Part shown: positions 1 to 7,826 of the stretch, in pieces | Numbering within the stretch: position 1 is the stretch's first letter | Layout: every line of letters begins with the position of its first letter | Source: an uncultured Clostridia bacterium | GTDB lineage: Bacteria > Bacillota > Clostridia > Oscillospirales > Acutalibacteraceae | Reading direction: 5' to 3' | Assembly: GCA_947625785.1 (NCBI GenBank) | Contig: CANQPS010000010.1 | Span: forward strand, 47,452-111,451 | DNA: 64,000 nucleotides | Made by a program: the position numbers and the translations under genes | The notes under the pieces: generated by a model | The model's input: only the letters and a program-made list of their open reading frames with translations | Told to the model about the DNA's origin: nothing | The model's database searches: none

Positions 1-646
1 TTGCACCTTTTGGCGCTTGTGTAAGAATAGGCGAGGTAATGCTTGCTTGACTTCTTATATTTAAGGGTGTAGTCTGAGTATTTACTATGGCTCTTTTCGG
101 AGAAGTAGGTTGTTCGAGTGTTATACCAAAATACTCAGCAACAGATAATGCAAGGTTTTCGGCAATTTCGCCAATATTATCCCTAATCCATTGGGCTTCC
201 TGCGGATTATCGTGGTATGCAATTTCAATTAATATGGCAGGAGCTCTTGTGCGGGTTAATTCGGCAAGTGATGTTGTTGAAACCGTTCTTACTTTTGATG
301 GTTCAGGATATATAGCTTTAAAATTATTTGCAAATAATTCAGCAATGGATTTACTTCTGGAACTATTTGCATAATAGTAAAAGTCTGAACCTGTAATTTG
401 ACCGGCAAGTGCGGGGGGTGCAGCATTGGAATGTAATGCAAGGTGTAAATCATAATTTCCCTTATTAGAATCGCTGATAACTTGTGAAAGGGTTTGTTCA
501 GGGTTGTTTCTTGTAACCTCAATGCCGCTGGATATAAGATATGGCATCATTTCATCAGCTATAAGATTCATATAATATTCTTCATTTCCACCATCGACAT
601 AAGGGTTAAACTCCTGCAAAGATGGACTTAAATATAATGTTGGCAT
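1..646 (-). CDS. N-acetylmuramoyl-L-alanine amidase with SH3 domain, 3' end cut by the window
   Basis: Reads from ATG at 646 (good GAGGA site upstream) off the left edge, so only the first 215 residues are present. The first ~175 residues resemble the amidase_3 zinc hydrolase fold that cuts the amide between muramic acid and the stem peptide. Visible candidate ligands or catalytic residues are E22/E23, H72 (in LALHSNA) and E141 (in LIEIAYHDN). The usual first ligand motif DPGHGG is replaced by a SPSLQE-type start, a variant seen in a clostridial subfamily. From about residue 187 a bacterial SH3 repeat starts (LNIRSQAS). No signal peptide is seen, which would fit a lysis or sporulation amidase released by another route; that is inference. 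It precedes the deacetylase gene's 3' end on the other side of a 24-bp gap. Confidence 0.8.
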   Translation of the reverse strand, partial: MPTLYLSPSLQEFNPYVDGGNEEYYMNLIADEMMPYLISSGIEVTRNNPEQTLSQVISDSNKGNYDLHLALHSNAAPPALAGQITGSDFYYYANSSRSKSIAELFANNFKAIYPEPSKVRTVSTTSLAELTRTRAPAILIEIAYHDNPQEAQWIRDNIGEIAENLALSVAEYFGITLEQPTSPKRAIVNTQTTPLNIRSQASITSPILTQAPKGA

Positions 647-670
647 TGAAAAATCCTCGCTTTCAATTAA

Positions 671-1555
671 TTATTTATTGGTATATTTAGATAAGATATT
701 GATGAGGCTGTCACCGCTTTTTCTCAAAAATCTTCCTAATTCGTATAAGCAGTTACTGTCAGTTGTGATATAATTGATTTTTTCTTCACAACCAATAGTG
801 CATTTAAATCCCATTTCCTTAACTATAAGCAGCGTATCACTATTTGTCGCACCAAATGGATATGTAACAGCAATAGGTGTATAATTAAGGTTTTGTTTAA
901 TCATATCTTGGGCTTTCATAACATCACCATTAATGAATTCCCTGTACTCATCAAGTGTTTCACTTGAATTTTTCTTTATACCATTTCGGTTATTTGAATT
1001 TTTATGTGAGTTATACGAATGATTTTGTATTTCAAAAGTTCCGGAATTCATCATTTCTTTTAGGTTATCCCAAGTACAATGCGAATAATTAGGATTATTA
1101 TTAGGGTTTTTTGAATAAAATTCGCTATAATATACAATAGGGGATATTATAGCTTTAAAATTATACTTTTCAAGCAAGGGTTTGGCGTAAAGATAATTAT
1201 TGTAATATCCATCGTCAAAAGTCAATATTATAGGATTTTTTGGCAGAGGTATTTTTTTCTCTATGTAGTTTATTAAATCAGAAATAACAATGGTATTATA
1301 GTTATTTTCGGAAAGATATTTTAAATCGCTTTCAAATTCGTCATAAGAAATAACATAGTTACCAAGAAGATTGTTATTCTTCGATATACCGTGATACATA
1401 ATGATAGGAACTTTAATACCTACTTCATCTTGATTAGTTTCTATGATATTATCAGTATTTATTTTAGTATAAATTGTAAGTGATAAGAACAATACAAGAA
1501 TAAAAGTACAAAATATAGCTGTTACAAATTTATATATTCTGAAATTTATATACAA
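671..1555 (-). CDS. Polysaccharide deacetylase (NodB domain), membrane-anchored
   Basis: A 294-residue protein beginning with TTG at 1555, five bases after a strong AGGAGGTG site. An N-terminal hydrophobic segment (residues ~9-30) anchors or exports it. The NodB homology domain follows: motif 1 TFDDGY (112-117, metal and base Asp pair), motif 2 NHSYNSH (178-184, with the two metal histidines H179 and H184 in the H-x4-H spacing) and motif 3 TYPFG (231-235). These are the conserved metal and catalytic elements of carbohydrate esterase family 4, which removes N-acetyl groups from GlcNAc or MurNAc in peptidoglycan or other polysaccharides. The exact substrate cannot be told. It is probably active on the outside of the membrane. 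Confidence 0.85.
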   Translation of the reverse strand: MYINFRIYKFVTAIFCTFILVLFLSLTIYTKINTDNIIETNQDEVGIKVPIIMYHGISKNNNLLGNYVISYDEFESDLKYLSENNYNTIVISDLINYIEKKIPLPKNPIILTFDDGYYNNYLYAKPLLEKYNFKAIISPIVYYSEFYSKNPNNNPNYSHCTWDNLKEMMNSGTFEIQNHSYNSHKNSNNRNGIKKNSSETLDEYREFINGDVMKAQDMIKQNLNYTPIAVTYPFGATNSDTLLIVKEMGFKCTIGCEEKINYITTDSNCLYELGRFLRKSGDSLINILSKYTNK

Positions 1556-1640
1556 AAAAACACCTCCTTTTATTGCAATAAATTTATATGCTGTGTAAAT
1601 AGAAAATATTATTACAATTTAGTTAATAGGTCTAATAAAA

Positions 1641-1670
1641 ATTCCCTCTGACTATATAAGCAGAGGGAAT
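1641..1670 (-). terminator. Rho-independent terminator after pssA-psd
   Basis: A 10-bp stem (ATTCCCTCTG paired with CAGAGGGAAT) with a 10-base loop, followed on the minus strand by a T-rich run. It lies 125 bp beyond the psd stop, so it ends the pssA-psd transcript. Confidence 0.8.
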
Positions 1671-1692
1671 GTCTATTTTTTAATTTTATTTT

Positions 1693-1776
1693 TTATGTGC
1701 AGTAATAATCGTATAACTGTATGCGTTTATTCTTAAGATTATCCAAATTACTTAATAATTTATTATCTATATTCAT
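1693..1776 (-). CDS. Possible small ORF (27 aa) downstream of psd
   Basis: A 27-residue reading frame (begins MNIDNKLLSN, ends YDYYCT) starting 18 bp beyond the psd stop and ending before the terminator at 1641-1670. A GAGAGG sequence lies about 13 bases before the ATG, which is long for a ribosome binding site. It is rich in Asn, Leu and Lys and would form an amphipathic helix. No family is recognised. It may be chance, but its position inside the psd transcription unit makes it worth recording. Confidence 0.25.
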   Translation of the reverse strand: MNIDNKLLSNLDNLKNKRIQLYDYYCT

Positions 1777-1794
1777 TTTTCGGCAAAAACCTCT

Positions 1795-2658
1795 CTAAAA
1801 AAAGTTAAAATTGCCAATGCCGATTTTTTCTCCATATTTTACAACGGTTTCAAAACCGTTTTTGGTATTTTCCATTATTTCGTCATCAATAAGAACAGTA
1901 TCTTTTTTTACAAGAAGAACAATTGTTGAACCACCAAATAAAAACATACCTTTTTCTTCACCTTTTTTAAAAGTATATTCCTGATGATAATTTTTAATTT
2001 TGCCAACCATTAAAGCACCGACTTCAATATGTATAACATCATTAAAATTATCGGTATGAAGTACAGTATATTCTCTTGTATTTCTTTTATAAATATTATA
2101 ATTATTTAAAGCAACAGGCTGTACTGTGTGAAATTCGCCTTTGATATGAATATTTTTACCCTTATAACCGTTATCTATGTAGCAGTATCTGTGGTAGTCG
2201 TCAACGGCAAGTCTGAAAATAAGACACATTCCGCCTATATAATCTTTATAAATTTCGTTATTACCGATTAGGTCTTTAATACTGTAAAAAGAGTCTTTAA
2301 TATTAAATAAAGAGCTTTCATTTATTTTATATACAGTAAGTTTTGAATCGCAAGGAGAAATAAAATCTTCACAATTTATTGAAATAGGGCGTTTATCTTT
2401 TTTTATCCTCCTTGTAAAAAAATCATTATAACAATTATAAGTTTCTATTTCATATTCGTCCATATTTATATTATTTTTTCGGATAAAAGATTTAATCATA
2501 AGTTTAGATAACTTAGAGTTCATATATAATCCGCCTAATTTTGAAACAAAAGGCTTAGTTAGTATCTTAAGTATAATTCTGCCATAAGTAGTATTATACA
2601 GTGTTCCTGTTATGCCTTTTGGGGAATAGTCTATTTTAATTTTTTTTCTCATATTCAA
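1795..2658 (-). CDS. psd: Phosphatidylserine decarboxylase proenzyme
   Basis: Converts phosphatidylserine to phosphatidylethanolamine at the membrane. The 287-residue proenzyme has the features of the family: the PSD core with D103 in SPCDSK, H156 in DYHRY, and the self-cleavage motif GGST at 242-245. Cleavage before S244 would give the pyruvoyl-bearing small subunit of about 44 residues. Asp, His and Ser are the known processing triad. The start is TTG 2658 or ATG 2652; the AGAGAG site is 6 bases before the TTG. It lies 59 bp after pssA in the same orientation, so the two make a complete PS-to-PE pathway. Confidence 0.93.
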   Translation of the reverse strand: MNMRKKIKIDYSPKGITGTLYNTTYGRIILKILTKPFVSKLGGLYMNSKLSKLMIKSFIRKNNINMDEYEIETYNCYNDFFTRRIKKDKRPISINCEDFISPCDSKLTVYKINESSLFNIKDSFYSIKDLIGNNEIYKDYIGGMCLIFRLAVDDYHRYCYIDNGYKGKNIHIKGEFHTVQPVALNNYNIYKRNTREYTVLHTDNFNDVIHIEVGALMVGKIKNYHQEYTFKKGEEKGMFLFGGSTIVLLVKKDTVLIDDEIMENTKNGFETVVKYGEKIGIGNFNFF

Positions 2659-2686
2659 ACATTCTCTCTTTCAGTAAAAAATAAAT

Positions 2687-2707
2687 AGGCTATATATTAT
2701 ATAGCCT
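2687..2707 (-). terminator. Hairpin between pssA and psd
   Basis: A perfect stem (TAGGCTATAT with ATATAGCCTA) sits in the 59-bp gap between pssA and psd, followed on the minus strand by a T-rich stretch. It could be a partial terminator or a processing site that lowers psd relative to pssA. Confidence 0.4.
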
Positions 2708-2717
2708 AAAAGTAATA

Positions 2718-3332
2718 TCATTTTGCAAAGAAAATAACGAGTGCCAATTCAAGAATACCGATAGCAAGAAAAACCATAATACCTTTCATACCGGGTTTTT
2801 TAAGTTTAAATCTTAATAAGAAAAGTAATGCCACAAATATCATAAAACAATTATATATTATGTGAAAATAGCCCTGCGTAAATTGTTTTAAACAATAGAC
2901 AATCGGAAATATAACGGCTGCACTTGTAACGGGTAATCCTTCATAATATTTTCTTACCTCTGTGGTATGTTTTTGTCTTTCTTCTTCTGTTACATTAAAA
3001 TAGGCAAGTCTTATAAGTGCAGCTAAAACATATATAACAGGTATAAACCAAAGTTTTGATGATGGATTTAGGGTATAGGCTATTACTGCGGGCAGAACGC
3101 CAAAACAAACTAAATCTGATAAAGAATCTATTTGTATTCCAAATTTTTGTTCTTGGGTAGTTCTTTCTCTTGTGCGAGCGATTTTTCCGTCAAACATATC
3201 ACAAGCACCGGAGAGAATAAGACAATATATAGAAACCACCGGTTGTCCGCTGATAGCACTAAAAATTCCCATTATAGCAGAAACAAGCCCTAAATATGTA
3301 ACAATAACCGTATAGTTATAAAATCCTAACAT
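2718..3332 (-). CDS. pssA: CDP-diacylglycerol-serine O-phosphatidyltransferase
   Basis: Makes phosphatidylserine from CDP-diacylglycerol and L-serine in the membrane. The 204-residue protein has several hydrophobic segments and the CDP-alcohol phosphatidyltransferase signature starting at CDMFDGKIAR and ending in GIQIDSLSD, which holds the metal-binding aspartates. The spacer between AR and G is 11 residues rather than the 8 common in this motif; I recall similar longer spacers in clostridial members. ATG at 3332 follows a GAAGGTAAG site. It is directly upstream of psd, which uses its product. Confidence 0.92.
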   Translation of the reverse strand: MLGFYNYTVIVTYLGLVSAIMGIFSAISGQPVVSIYCLILSGACDMFDGKIARTRERTTQEQKFGIQIDSLSDLVCFGVLPAVIAYTLNPSSKLWFIPVIYVLAALIRLAYFNVTEEERQKHTTEVRKYYEGLPVTSAAVIFPIVYCLKQFTQGYFHIIYNCFMIFVALLFLLRFKLKKPGMKGIMVFLAIGILELALVIFFAK

Positions 3333-3412
3333 TAAATCTTACCTTCTCTTTTTCAATTATGCGAAATAGATTTACTATTACAGATTTTATTATATCAATT
3401 ATTTATATTTTG

Positions 3413-3784
3413 TCAATGTTTAGGTTCCTTATTTCTTGAAAATAGCTCTTTTATGCCCATAAACAATAATAAAATACCAAAAATCCTTCCGAGCCATACG
3501 GGACTTATATTATAGCTAATATACACACCTATAATACTGCCAATTATTCCAAATATGGCAAACGGTATAGCAGTTTTCCAAACGATTAATCTTTTAAAGC
3601 TATAAATAATCACTGAAAGTATTGCAATAGGTATAAAGAAAATAAGATTTATACCTTGCGCTAATTGCTGGGGAATATTATTAAAAACAGTAAGGCAAAT
3701 TATAAGAATACCGCCGCCGCCCATACCCATAGCACCTAAAAGTCCGGACATAATACCACTTATAATTGAAAAAATATCTGTCAT
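3413..3784 (-). CDS. TauE/SafE family permease, second half-size subunit
   Basis: A 123-residue membrane protein with about four hydrophobic segments and the glycine-rich start typical of a TauE/SafE repeat (SGLLGAMGMGGGG). The ATG at 3784 is chosen because it overlaps the stop of the upstream gene in an ATGA junction, a sign of translational coupling; a longer frame to 3844 would run inside the upstream gene. Full-size TauE/SafE anion exporters have about 250 residues made of two such repeats, so this and its neighbour probably form a heterodimer. The substrate (sulfite, sulfonate or another organic anion) cannot be told. Confidence 0.8.
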   Translation of the reverse strand: MTDIFSIISGIMSGLLGAMGMGGGGILIICLTVFNNIPQQLAQGINLIFFIPIAILSVIIYSFKRLIVWKTAIPFAIFGIIGSIIGVYISYNISPVWLGRIFGILLLFMGIKELFSRNKEPKH

Positions 3785-4128
3785 CTTACCATTAACCTCC
3801 AACCCGCCCAAATCATAAGTATAGCGAATAATTTTCGTATCCATTTAGGTTTGATTTTGGATAAAAGTATTATACCTATTACAGCACCTATTAATCCCCA
3901 TATTATATAAGGTGCTGCATCTGAGATACTTACAACACCTTTATAATAATAGAATATAGCACTTATAATGCTTATTGGCAAAATTATAGCGATAGATGTA
4001 GCGTGGGCTTTTCTTGTATCGGTTTTTTGTCGAAGTAAAGGGACAATAACCATACCCCCGCCTGCCCCCAACAATCCGTTTAAAAGTCCTGCCAACATAC
4101 TGCAAACCCAGAATAAAATCTTTTTCAT
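3781..4128 (-). CDS. TauE/SafE family permease, first half-size subunit
   Basis: A 115-residue membrane protein with four predicted hydrophobic segments and the repeat signature AGLLNGLLGAGGGM near the N terminus, similar to the partner gene that follows. An AAAGGA site precedes the ATG at 4128. It is complete as a single TauE/SafE repeat. The 4-bp ATGA overlap with the next gene suggests equal production of both halves. It is the next gene after pyrF on the same strand, 100 bp away. Confidence 0.8.
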   Translation of the reverse strand: MKKILFWVCSMLAGLLNGLLGAGGGMVIVPLLRQKTDTRKAHATSIAIILPISIISAIFYYYKGVVSISDAAPYIIWGLIGAVIGIILLSKIKPKWIRKLFAILMIWAGWRLMVR

Positions 4129-4228
4129 ATTAAAAAAATCCTTTTAACCAGCAGAAAATTAGATACAAGATATTTTTTGATATTTTTAAGTATTTTATTC
4201 AAATGTTTATAAAACAATTTTTAAATTA

Positions 4229-5161
4229 TTAACATTTTATTTCACCAATATAATTGATAATTTCATTTTTCATACGGATAGCCTCTCTGCGAGCCGCCTT
4301 AGCATAATCTTCCGGATTGCAATTTTCTTTTTTCCAAGCACACATAATTGCTCTTGAAGAATTTATAATAGCACCCAGACCATTTTTATCAAAAGCAAGG
4401 GCAACATCTTTTGCGTTACCTCCTTGTGCCCCGTATCCCGGTACTAAGAAAAATGTCTTAGGTAATTTATTTCTTAATTCCTTAAGTTGTTCGGGATAAG
4501 TCGCACCTACAACAGCACCTACACCTGAATAACCATATTTTCCCATAACTTTTTCGCCCCAGACTTCACACATTTTACCCATAGTTTCATATATAGTGGT
4601 TCTGTTATTAATAATTTTATCCTGCAATTCTCCGGAAGATGGATTTGAAGTTTTAGCCAAAACAAATATACCTTTGTCAAGTTTGCTGCAAATATCTAAA
4701 AGAGGATTTATACCATCTGAACCTAAATATCCATTGACGGTAACTGCATCAGCACCAAAGGCTTGTACAGTTTCTCCGCAAATATCAGTAGTGCCTATAT
4801 GAGCGTTTGCGTAGGCTTCCATAGTAGCACCTATATCATTTCTTTTAGCATCGGTTATAACAAATAATCCTTTGTTTTTAGCATAGGAAATTGTTTCTGC
4901 AAGTGTTTTAACGCCTTGCCAACCATACATCTCATAATAAGCGGATTGAGGTTTAACAGCTGGAACAATATCATAAAGTTCATCGATAAGACCTTTGTTA
5001 TATTCAAGTATTGCACTTGCAGCACCTTCAAGTGTTTTTCCATATTTTTCAAAAGCCTTATCTTTAATATAATCAGGGATAAAGTCAAGTTTAGGGTCAA
5101 GACCTGCCACAGTTGGATTTTGTTTTTCTACAATTGATTTAATAAGTCTATCAAAAGCCAT
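4229..5161 (-). CDS. pyrF: Orotidine 5'-phosphate decarboxylase
   Basis: Last step of de novo UMP synthesis. The 310-residue length and the active-site motif DAKRNDIGAT (104-113, with the catalytic Asp-Lys-Asp array) place it in the longer OMP decarboxylase subfamily. A further conserved stretch, FLVPGYGAQGG, marks the phosphate-binding C-terminal part. ATG at 5161 has an AGGAGGA site upstream. It lies 31 bp after pyrC, so the two are co-transcribed; other pyr genes are not in the window. Confidence 0.95.
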   Translation of the reverse strand: MAFDRLIKSIVEKQNPTVAGLDPKLDFIPDYIKDKAFEKYGKTLEGAASAILEYNKGLIDELYDIVPAVKPQSAYYEMYGWQGVKTLAETISYAKNKGLFVITDAKRNDIGATMEAYANAHIGTTDICGETVQAFGADAVTVNGYLGSDGINPLLDICSKLDKGIFVLAKTSNPSSGELQDKIINNRTTIYETMGKMCEVWGEKVMGKYGYSGVGAVVGATYPEQLKELRNKLPKTFFLVPGYGAQGGNAKDVALAFDKNGLGAIINSSRAIMCAWKKENCNPEDYAKAARREAIRMKNEIINYIGEIKC

Positions 5162-5192
5162 ATTAAAAGTCCTCCTAAGAATTTAATTTATA

Positions 5193-6467
5193 TTAATCAC
5201 CATTATAAACGATTTTTCCATTGCAAATAGTAGTATGAATTTTTGCGGACATTTTCATATTTTTAAATGGTGTATTGGTTGATTTACCGTGTAATTTATT
5301 TATGTCTACAATATAAGTGTCGCCAATACTGAATATTACTATATCAGCATTAGCCCCAATGTGTAGAGTTCCTGCGTTAATTTTAAGTAAATTTGCAGGT
5401 TTGGCTGACATTTTATTAATAAGTTCATTTAAGGTAAGATGACCGCCGACAACAAGAGATGTAATGCTTGCAATAAATGAGGTTTCCATACCAATAGAAC
5501 CATTAGGAGCAGTTTGAAAATCGGATTTTTCTTTTGCAGTATGCGGAGCGTGGTCTGTAACGATTACATCGATAGTGCCGTCCTTCAGACCCTCAATAAC
5601 AGCAAGTCTGTCGGTTTCTGTTCGTAAAGGCGGATTCATTCTATAATCGGCATCTTTTTTGAGTAATTCATTTTCCGTAAGCATAAAGTAATGCGGACAA
5701 GTTTCAGCCGTTATTTTGACGCCGCGCCTTTTAGCATCTCGTATAAGTGCCACAGAACCGGCAGTGCTAACGTGGCAAATATGAACAGGTACATTATAAG
5801 CAGCTGCAAGAGCTATTTCTCTTGCAGTTCCGCAATCTTCTGCGGCATTTGGAATACCTTTAACTCCCAATTTTTCGGAAATTTTACCCTCATTAATTAT
5901 ACCGCCTTTTGCAAGGGATAAATCTTCACAGTGAGCAGTAACCAGAAGTCCGAGTTTATCGGCTTTTTTCATTGCTTCGGCCATAACAGCAGTACTTACA
6001 ACCGGTCTGCCATCATCGGAAAATGCTATTGCACCGGCATCTGCAAGTTCTTCAAGATTACAAATATTTTCACCTTCGAGATTTTTCGAGATACTTGCAC
6101 AAACATAGACATTTGCATCGGCGGATTTAGATTTATCTATTATATATTTTACTATTTCAGGATTGTCTACGGCAGGTTTAGTATTTGGCATAGCAAGCAA
6201 ACTTGTAACGCCACCTGCGGCAGCACTCTTGCAGCCGCTATAAATATCCTCTTTATGAGTAAATCCGGGGTCACGCAAATGTACGTGCATATCAACAAGA
6301 CCCGGTGCGGCAATTAATCCTCTGCCATCAATAATTATATCAGCATTTTCGTTTATATCTTTTTTTAAATCTTTAATACAACCATTATCAATCAAAATAT
6401 CCAATTCATTGTCTATGGATTGTGAATAATCAATAACCCTTATTTTTTTTATCAGTATGCTGTTCAT
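5193..6467 (-). CDS. pyrC: Dihydroorotase
   Basis: Cyclises N-carbamoyl-aspartate to dihydroorotate in pyrimidine synthesis. The 424-residue amidohydrolase has the metal-binding HVHLRDPG motif at 61-68, later zinc-ligand regions TAHCED and HICHVSTAGS, and the catalytic Asp in VTDHAPH. The length and motifs fit the class I (Bacillus-type) enzyme. ATG at 6467 follows a GGGGGAA site. It sits upstream of pyrF and 24 bp after a membrane protein gene, all on the minus strand, so the promoter at 7399-7427 may serve the whole run. Confidence 0.95.
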   Translation of the reverse strand: MNSILIKKIRVIDYSQSIDNELDILIDNGCIKDLKKDINENADIIIDGRGLIAAPGLVDMHVHLRDPGFTHKEDIYSGCKSAAAGGVTSLLAMPNTKPAVDNPEIVKYIIDKSKSADANVYVCASISKNLEGENICNLEELADAGAIAFSDDGRPVVSTAVMAEAMKKADKLGLLVTAHCEDLSLAKGGIINEGKISEKLGVKGIPNAAEDCGTAREIALAAAYNVPVHICHVSTAGSVALIRDAKRRGVKITAETCPHYFMLTENELLKKDADYRMNPPLRTETDRLAVIEGLKDGTIDVIVTDHAPHTAKEKSDFQTAPNGSIGMETSFIASITSLVVGGHLTLNELINKMSAKPANLLKINAGTLHIGANADIVIFSIGDTYIVDINKLHGKSTNTPFKNMKMSAKIHTTICNGKIVYNGD

Positions 6468-6491
6468 AGAGTATTCCCCCTAAAATCTGTT

Positions 6492-7364
6492 TTATTTTTT
6501 AGTATTTTCTTTATGAGTGGGTAATTTTCTCTTGTTAGAAAGTTTTTGTATAGTTTGTAATTTTGAATTTTTATTGTTTGATTTATAAATATATTTTTTG
6601 GTAAATTTATTGCGTTTTTGTGAAGCAATTTTTTGTTTGTATTCTCTGCGTGGTGCTGCTACAAATATAATAAATATTGTCATTATTACGGCAAGCGATA
6701 ATAAAATTTCAATTATTATAGTTATTACTTTTTCCAAAGTGCTGACCTCTTGAATTTTCTGAGGCATTTCTTCGATATTATCAAAAGTTACCGTATTCAT
6801 AATACTCTCAATATCATTAAAAAGATTATCCGAAAAATCTTCTGTTGTTTGTACAGTGAATATAATTTCAAAACCATTTATTATGGTATAATACTGTATT
6901 CCGTTTTTCTGACCTTTTTCGGTACTGTCGGAAAAATCCATATACAAATACAATATTTCATTGATATAATGTTTTTTACAATTCAAATAATCTTTTGACG
7001 CTGTAAATTCATTAATAATATCCTGCAAATTTTCTTCTGAAACTTCGGATAGATTAAATATTCGAGATGCAGCATCATTTTTCTGATAAGTTATAGCCAT
7101 AGAAAGAGCAGAGTCTTTTGTTTGAGCTTGAAGGCATATATTATTTTTATCCATATAATCCATAAGTTCTTCGTATGTCATAACCGTATAGGAGAGGTAT
7201 TTATAATCCGGTGAAGTATCTTTTGTAAATACAACCATAGAATCATCAAAACTTATAGTCATATCAATATCATCTATTTTATATTTTGTATCTTTTGCAT
7301 AAACACATACTCCGCTTAGAATAATAAGTATTATAAATGTAAAAAGTAAAAGTATTTTTTTCAG
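6492..7364 (-). CDS. Secreted or anchored membrane protein of unknown function, probable CTG start
   Basis: About 290 residues: an N-terminal signal or anchor (KKILLLFTF, ending near VYAKD), an external domain of ~170 residues, a second membrane segment near residues 215-240 and a strongly basic cytoplasmic tail. The longest frame would start with TTG at 7427, but that codon is inside the -35 box of the promoter. The first plausible start inside the transcript is CTG at 7364, six bases after GGGGGA and directly ahead of a classic KK signal sequence. No family is recognised. The external part looks like a compact alpha/beta domain. It is the first gene of the run leading to pyrC-pyrF. Confidence 0.6.
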   Translation of the reverse strand: MKKILLLFTFIILIILSGVCVYAKDTKYKIDDIDMTISFDDSMVVFTKDTSPDYKYLSYTVMTYEELMDYMDKNNICLQAQTKDSALSMAITYQKNDAASRIFNLSEVSEENLQDIINEFTASKDYLNCKKHYINEILYLYMDFSDSTEKGQKNGIQYYTIINGFEIIFTVQTTEDFSDNLFNDIESIMNTVTFDNIEEMPQKIQEVSTLEKVITIIIEILLSLAVIMTIFIIFVAAPRREYKQKIASQKRNKFTKKYIYKSNNKNSKLQTIQKLSNKRKLPTHKENTKK

Positions 7365-7398
7365 TATAAGTCCCCCAAAATATAATATTGTTACTTTA

Positions 7399-7427
7399 AT
7401 TATATTAGTTTTTGATAAGAAAGACAA
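7399..7427 (-). promoter_or_regulatory. Sigma-A type promoter for the membrane protein-pyrC-pyrF run
   Basis: On the minus strand: TTGTCT, 17-base spacer, TATAAT. The spacing is ideal and the transcript would begin near 7390, about 25 bases before the proposed CTG start. Confidence 0.75.
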
Positions 7428-7466
7428 CCGGTTTTTTTGTAAAAAATGTTTTTTGGCGATTTAATA

Positions 7467-7495
7467 TTGCAAATAGTAGATGTATGTGATATAAT
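7467..7495 (+). promoter_or_regulatory. Sigma-A type promoter for the DUF1858 gene
   Basis: TTGCAA at 7467-7472, 17-base spacer, TATAAT at 7490-7495. The ATG of the next gene is at 7539. Confidence 0.7.
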
Positions 7496-7538
7496 TTGAT
7501 ATAATAAATTAAAACAGAAGGTATGGTGAATTTTTAAT

Positions 7539-7742
7539 ATGGCACAAGTTACAAAAGATATGTTAATAGGCGAAATTTTACAACTTGATGTAACTACATC
7601 AAAATTTTTTATAGAAATGGGAATGCATTGTTTAGGTTGTCCTGCATCAACAGGCGAATCATTAGAGCAGGCCTGTGAAGTACACGGTTGCGATGTTGAT
7701 GAAATGGTAGCAAAAATTAATGCACATTTGGCAAATAAATAA
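7539..7742 (+). CDS. DUF1858 domain protein (hybrid-cluster-associated redox disulfide type)
   Basis: A complete 67-residue protein made of a single DUF1858 domain. The central motif CLGCPAS (C30-x2-C33 region) is the CxxC of the 'hybrid cluster-associated redox disulfide' family, often found near nitrite/nitric oxide and Fe-S enzymes. Two more cysteines (in QACEV and GCDVD) follow. Its biochemical role is not established. It has its own promoter and terminator, so it is a single-gene unit. Confidence 0.88.
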   Translation: MAQVTKDMLIGEILQLDVTTSKFFIEMGMHCLGCPASTGESLEQACEVHGCDVDEMVAKINAHLANK

Positions 7743-7765
7743 AGTTTTAATTTTTCGTACTAACC

Positions 7766-7802
7766 AAAAGGGCAGACAATTATACTGATTGTCGCCCTTT
7801 TT
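7766..7802 (+). terminator. Terminator after the DUF1858 gene
   Basis: Stem AAAAGGGC-GACAAT with ATTGTC-GCCCTTTT, one bulged A, then T residues. Confidence 0.8.
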
Positions 7803-7826
7803 AAGTGTATAAAGGGGAAAGTGTAT

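Noticed and set aside
3413..4128. Idea that the split TauE/SafE genes are a frameshifted single gene
   Set aside because: Each half is a complete repeat with its own start, and they meet in an ATGA overlap typical of coupled genes.
5691..6317. Open frames on the plus strand opposite pyrC
   Set aside because: They are antisense shadows of a well-supported dihydroorotase gene and show no ribosome site or family motif.
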